10,059 nt of DNA from positions 1 through 10,059 of the forward strand of contig JAEZBU010000294.1 in assembly GCA_023426855.1 (NCBI GenBank), in the 5' to 3' direction. Below, piece after piece: positions 7,699 to 10,059 of the stretch (position 1 is the first letter of the stretch; each line of letters opens with the position of its first letter). This DNA is from Pseudomonadota bacterium. GTDB lineage: Bacteria; Pseudomonadota; Alphaproteobacteria; Rhizobiales; Hyphomicrobiaceae. A program made the position numbers and the translations under genes. Below the pieces are notes generated by a model. That model was not told where the DNA came from, made no database searches, and was given only the letters and a program-made list of their open reading frames with translations.

Positions 7699-8193
7699 AT
7701 GCTCGACCGGATGGACATCAAGATCCTGCGCATACTCCAGCAGGACTGCACGCGCCCTGTGGCGGAGGTCGGCAAGGAAGTCGGCCTGTCCACCACGCCG
7801 TGCTGGCGGCGCATCCAGAAGATGGAAGAGGCTGGCATCATCCAGCGCCGCGTCGCCGTGCTGGACCCGCGCAAGGTCGAGGCGAGCGTTACCGTGTTCG
7901 TGTCGATCACGGCCAGCCAGCATTCCCTGGCGTGGCTGGAGAAGTTTCACCAGGTGATTGTGGAATTCCCCGAAGTGGTCGAGTTCTATCGCATGAGCGG
8001 GCAGGTCGATTATCTGTTGCGCGTCGTGGTGCCGGACATCGCCGCCTATGATGCCTTCTATAAGAAGCTCATCAGCAAGATCGAGATTTCCAACGTGTCG
8101 TCTGCCTTCGCGATGGAGCAGATCAAGTACACGACGGCCCTGCCGCTGAGTTATGCAGAGCAGGCTGCGGCCACGGAACGTGGCGCTGACTGA
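7699..8193 (+). CDS. Lrp/AsnC family transcriptional regulator
   Basis: The 164-aa protein has the standard family length and layout. An N-terminal winged helix-turn-helix covers about residues 5-60, with the recognition helix around STTPCWRRIQKMEEAGI. A C-terminal RAM domain (about 65-145) includes GQVDYLLRVVV at 101-111, the position of the effector-binding loop. These proteins form octamers or other oligomers, wrap DNA, and often respond to amino acids. The ATG at 7699 is preceded by GAGA; Met5 (7711) is a weaker alternative. The upstream region carries phased AT-rich repeats, and a hairpin with T-run follows the gene. The next gene, a soeA-like molybdoenzyme, lies 254 bp downstream in the same direction and is a plausible target. 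The effector is unknown. Confidence 0.93.
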   Translation: MLDRMDIKILRILQQDCTRPVAEVGKEVGLSTTPCWRRIQKMEEAGIIQRRVAVLDPRKVEASVTVFVSITASQHSLAWLEKFHQVIVEFPEVVEFYRMSGQVDYLLRVVVPDIAAYDAFYKKLISKIEISNVSSAFAMEQIKYTTALPLSYAEQAAATERGAD

Positions 8194-8234
8194 CGGTCCG
8201 TGTTTGCCTTACATATCGCGGATGTGGAAAGTCC

Positions 8235-8251
8235 ACACCGTGCGGTGTTTT
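8235..8251 (+). terminator. Likely rho-independent terminator of the Lrp/AsnC gene
   Basis: ACACC (8235-8239) pairs with GGTGT (8244-8248) around GTGC, followed by TTT (the T-run in all is 8248-8251). It lies 42 bp after the stop. A second hairpin, TGTGGA/TCCACA (8223-8237, loop AAG), shares three bases with it, so the two stems exclude each other. The short stem and short T-run make this a modest call. Confidence 0.5.
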
Positions 8252-8284
8252 GCGCGCGTGCTTTGCCACGGCGGGCGGGGTGTA

Positions 8285-8321
8285 TTCCATTTTCAGGAAC
8301 ATCTATATTCATTTTAATGAA
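8285..8321. promoter_or_regulatory. Two AT-rich dyads upstream of the soeA-like gene (candidate operators)
   Basis: TTCC-N7-GGAA (8285-8299) and TTCATT-TT-AATGAA (8308-8321) have centres about 22 bp apart, near two helical turns. They lie 127-163 bp upstream of the soeA-like ATG. They stand out as AT-rich islands in GC-rich sequence. They could bind the neighbouring Lrp/AsnC regulator or another factor; the identity is inferred. Confidence 0.4.
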
Positions 8322-8447
8322 AAGCTGTTGAGCCCTGCGGCTCGAAATGGCAGTCTCGCCGGCCGGAACACGTCGTGTTGATCCGCGATACGTGATTGGC
8401 GCACCGGCCCGTCGAGAGGTCGTCCGCAGAGGGGAAGATACAGGCTC

Positions 8448-10059
8448 ATGCCGACTGGCGAACCCAACATTGCCCTGTCCGCGCCGTCTGCCGATGAGAT
8501 CAAGACGACGACCTGCTACATGTGCGCCTGCCGTTGCGGCATCAAGGTGCACCTGAAGAACGGTAAGGTCCGCTACATCGAGGGCAATCGCGATCATCCG
8601 GTGAACAAGGGTGTGCTGTGCGGCAAGGGCTCTGCCGGCATCATGCAGCATTATTCGCCGGCGCGGCTGCAAGCACCCATGAAGCGCGTCGGTCCGCGCG
8701 GTTCCGGTGAGTTTGTCGAGATCTCCTGGGATGAAGCGCTGGATATCGCCACCGGCTGGCTCGGTGATGTGCGCAAGGACGATCCACGCAAGTTCGCTCT
8801 GTTCACTGGCCGCGACCAGTCGCAGGCGCTGACAGGGTGGTTCGCGCAGCAGTACGGCACGCCGAACTTCGCTGCGCATGGCGGCTTCTGCTCGGTCAAC
8901 ATGGCGGCCGCTGGGCTTTACACGTTCGGCGGCTCGTTCTGGGAGTTCGGCGAGCCGGACTGGGACCGCACCGAATACTTTATGCTGTTTGGCGTCGCCG
9001 AGGATCACGCCTCCAATCCGATCAAGACGGCGCTGGGCAAGCTCAAGGCGCGCGGCGTCAAGATCGTCGCCATCAATCCAGTCCGCACCGGCTACAACGC
9101 CATCGCCGACGAGTGGGTCGGCATTCGTCCCGGTACGGATGGCATGCTGGTGGCGGCGCTGATTCATGAGCTGCTCAGGACGCAGAAGATCGATCTCGAT
9201 TATCTCGTCCGCTACACCAATGCGCCGTGGCTGGTGATCCGCGATCCGGGCGCCGCCGATGACGGCCTGATCGCGCGTGGCGAGAACGGCAAGCCGCTGG
9301 CGTTCGACAAGGCGACGAACGCATTGGTTGATGCCAGCCGCGTTGATATCAGCCCCGCGATGGTTGGCCGTTTCACGCTACCTGATGGCCGCGAGGCGGT
9401 TCCCTCGTTTACGCTGATCGCCGAGCGCTATCTGTCAAACGAATACAGCCCCGAGAAGGCCGCGGCAGCGACAGGCGTTCCGGTCGAGACCATTCGCCGG
9501 CTTGCCGCCGAACTGGCGCACGCCGCCTTCGAAAAACAGATCACGCTCAATGTGCCGTGGACCGATTGGGCCGGCCGCCGCCATGAGACAATGACCGGCC
9601 GACCGGTCGCCATGCACGCCATGCGCGGGATCTCGGCGCATTCCAACGGTTTCCACACCTGCCGCCTGATCCATGTGCTGCAGATCCTGCTCGGTTCGAT
9701 CGATTGCCCGGGCGGGTTCCGCTACAAGCCGCCGTTCCCACGCCCGACACCGCCGCCGAACCGGCCGGCCGGCAAACTCGCCAGCATTAAGCCCGGCACG
9801 CCGCTGCCCGGTGCGCCGCTGGGCTTCCCGCAAGGTCCCGAGGATCTGCTGGTCGATTCCGAGGGCGCGCCAGTGCGCATCGACAAGGCCTATTCATGGG
9901 ATGCGCCGGTCGCCGCGCACGGCCTGATGCACATGGTGATCACCAACGCCGCCAAGGGTGATCCGTACCCGGTCGACCTGCTGTTCATGTACATGGCCAA
10001 CATGAGCTGGAACTCGTCGATGAACGTTCCGGCGGTGATGAACTATCTCACGGAAAAGG
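8448..10059 (+). CDS. soeA: Molybdopterin oxidoreductase, SoeA-like sulfite dehydrogenase subunit (partial, 3' end outside)
   Basis: The frame stays open to the window end (537 residues; such subunits usually have roughly 900 or more). It is a DMSO-reductase-family enzyme with bis-MGD molybdenum. An N-terminal [4Fe-4S] site uses C23-x2-C26-x3-C30 and C58 (GVLCGKG). GGFCSVNMAA near 146-154 offers Cys148 as the likely Mo ligand. INPVRTGYNAIADEW and IRPGTDG are cofactor-binding stretches. There is no twin-arginine signal, so the protein is predicted to be cytoplasmic. Motifs such as CYMCACRCGIKV, FTGRDQ and GGSFWEFG match my recollection of SoeA, which oxidises sulfite to sulfate in the cytoplasm and passes electrons to SoeB (Fe-S) and SoeC (membrane), then quinone. 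The ATG has GAGGGGAAG 11-12 nt upstream, a rather long spacing. Another CISM oxidoreductase is possible. Confidence 0.78.
   Translation, partial: MPTGEPNIALSAPSADEIKTTTCYMCACRCGIKVHLKNGKVRYIEGNRDHPVNKGVLCGKGSAGIMQHYSPARLQAPMKRVGPRGSGEFVEISWDEALDIATGWLGDVRKDDPRKFALFTGRDQSQALTGWFAQQYGTPNFAAHGGFCSVNMAAAGLYTFGGSFWEFGEPDWDRTEYFMLFGVAEDHASNPIKTALGKLKARGVKIVAINPVRTGYNAIADEWVGIRPGTDGMLVAALIHELLRTQKIDLDYLVRYTNAPWLVIRDPGAADDGLIARGENGKPLAFDKATNALVDASRVDISPAMVGRFTLPDGREAVPSFTLIAERYLSNEYSPEKAAAATGVPVETIRRLAAELAHAAFEKQITLNVPWTDWAGRRHETMTGRPVAMHAMRGISAHSNGFHTCRLIHVLQILLGSIDCPGGFRYKPPFPRPTPPPNRPAGKLASIKPGTPLPGAPLGFPQGPEDLLVDSEGAPVRIDKAYSWDAPVAAHGLMHMVITNAAKGDPYPVDLLFMYMANMSWNSSMNVPAVMNYLTEK

Noticed and set aside
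8151..9167. 338-codon minus-strand open frame opposite the start of the soeA-like gene
   Set aside because: The plus strand encodes an uninterrupted molybdoenzyme with Fe-S and Mo motifs. The minus frame is its mirror in GC-rich sequence.

Overview
The window reads as ordinary chromosome from a GC-rich alphaproteobacterium. The best guess is the order Hyphomicrobiales (Rhizobiales), near the Bradyrhizobium/Rhodopseudomonas/Afipia/Xanthobacteraceae group. The grounds are the yicC-gmk pair, a DUF1289 protein beside TIGR02281-type membrane proteases, a PleC/DivJ-like histidine kinase and intergenic GTCATCCCGGG palindromes. I did not find a phage, transposase, CRISPR array, tRNA or rRNA, and no gene looks broken.

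Layout. (1) 1-716, plus strand: the last codons of yicC, then guanylate kinase (gmk). (2) 717-1051: a gene-free gap between convergent genes, holding two ~90-bp palindromic repeat units, one framed by a longer inverted repeat. (3) 1052-2551, minus strand: a phosphomannomutase/phosphoglucomutase. (4) 2681-4186, minus strand: a compact three-gene cluster, transcribed as DUF1289 protein (56 aa, TTG start), a three-helix membrane retropepsin-like protease, then a single-helix paralogue. (5) 4303-5910, minus strand: a membrane sensor histidine kinase of the PleC/DivJ/PdhS type. (6) 6159-7524, plus strand: a glutathione S-transferase followed by a family 4/5-like uracil-DNA glycosylase with four putative Fe-S cysteines. 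(7) 7699-8193, plus strand: an Lrp/AsnC regulator with a repeat-rich upstream region and a likely terminator. (8) 8448 to the window end, plus strand: the first 537 residues of a cytoplasmic molybdopterin oxidoreductase that most resembles SoeA, the catalytic subunit of membrane-bound sulfite dehydrogenase.

Two gene groupings may be functional. The Lrp/AsnC gene lies directly upstream of the soeA-like gene in the same direction, and both upstream regions carry AT-rich dyads, so the regulator may control the sulfite-oxidising enzyme and itself. The two retropepsin-like membrane proteases next to a cell-cycle-type kinase recall the Caulobacter PerP/PleC polarity circuit, although this link is inference only. 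The rest is housekeeping: nucleotide and sugar-phosphate metabolism, detoxification and DNA repair.

No clearly novel system is visible. The most distinctive non-coding signal is the set of four hairpins at 757-1016, which share a 9-5-9 geometry and show compensatory base-pair differences.
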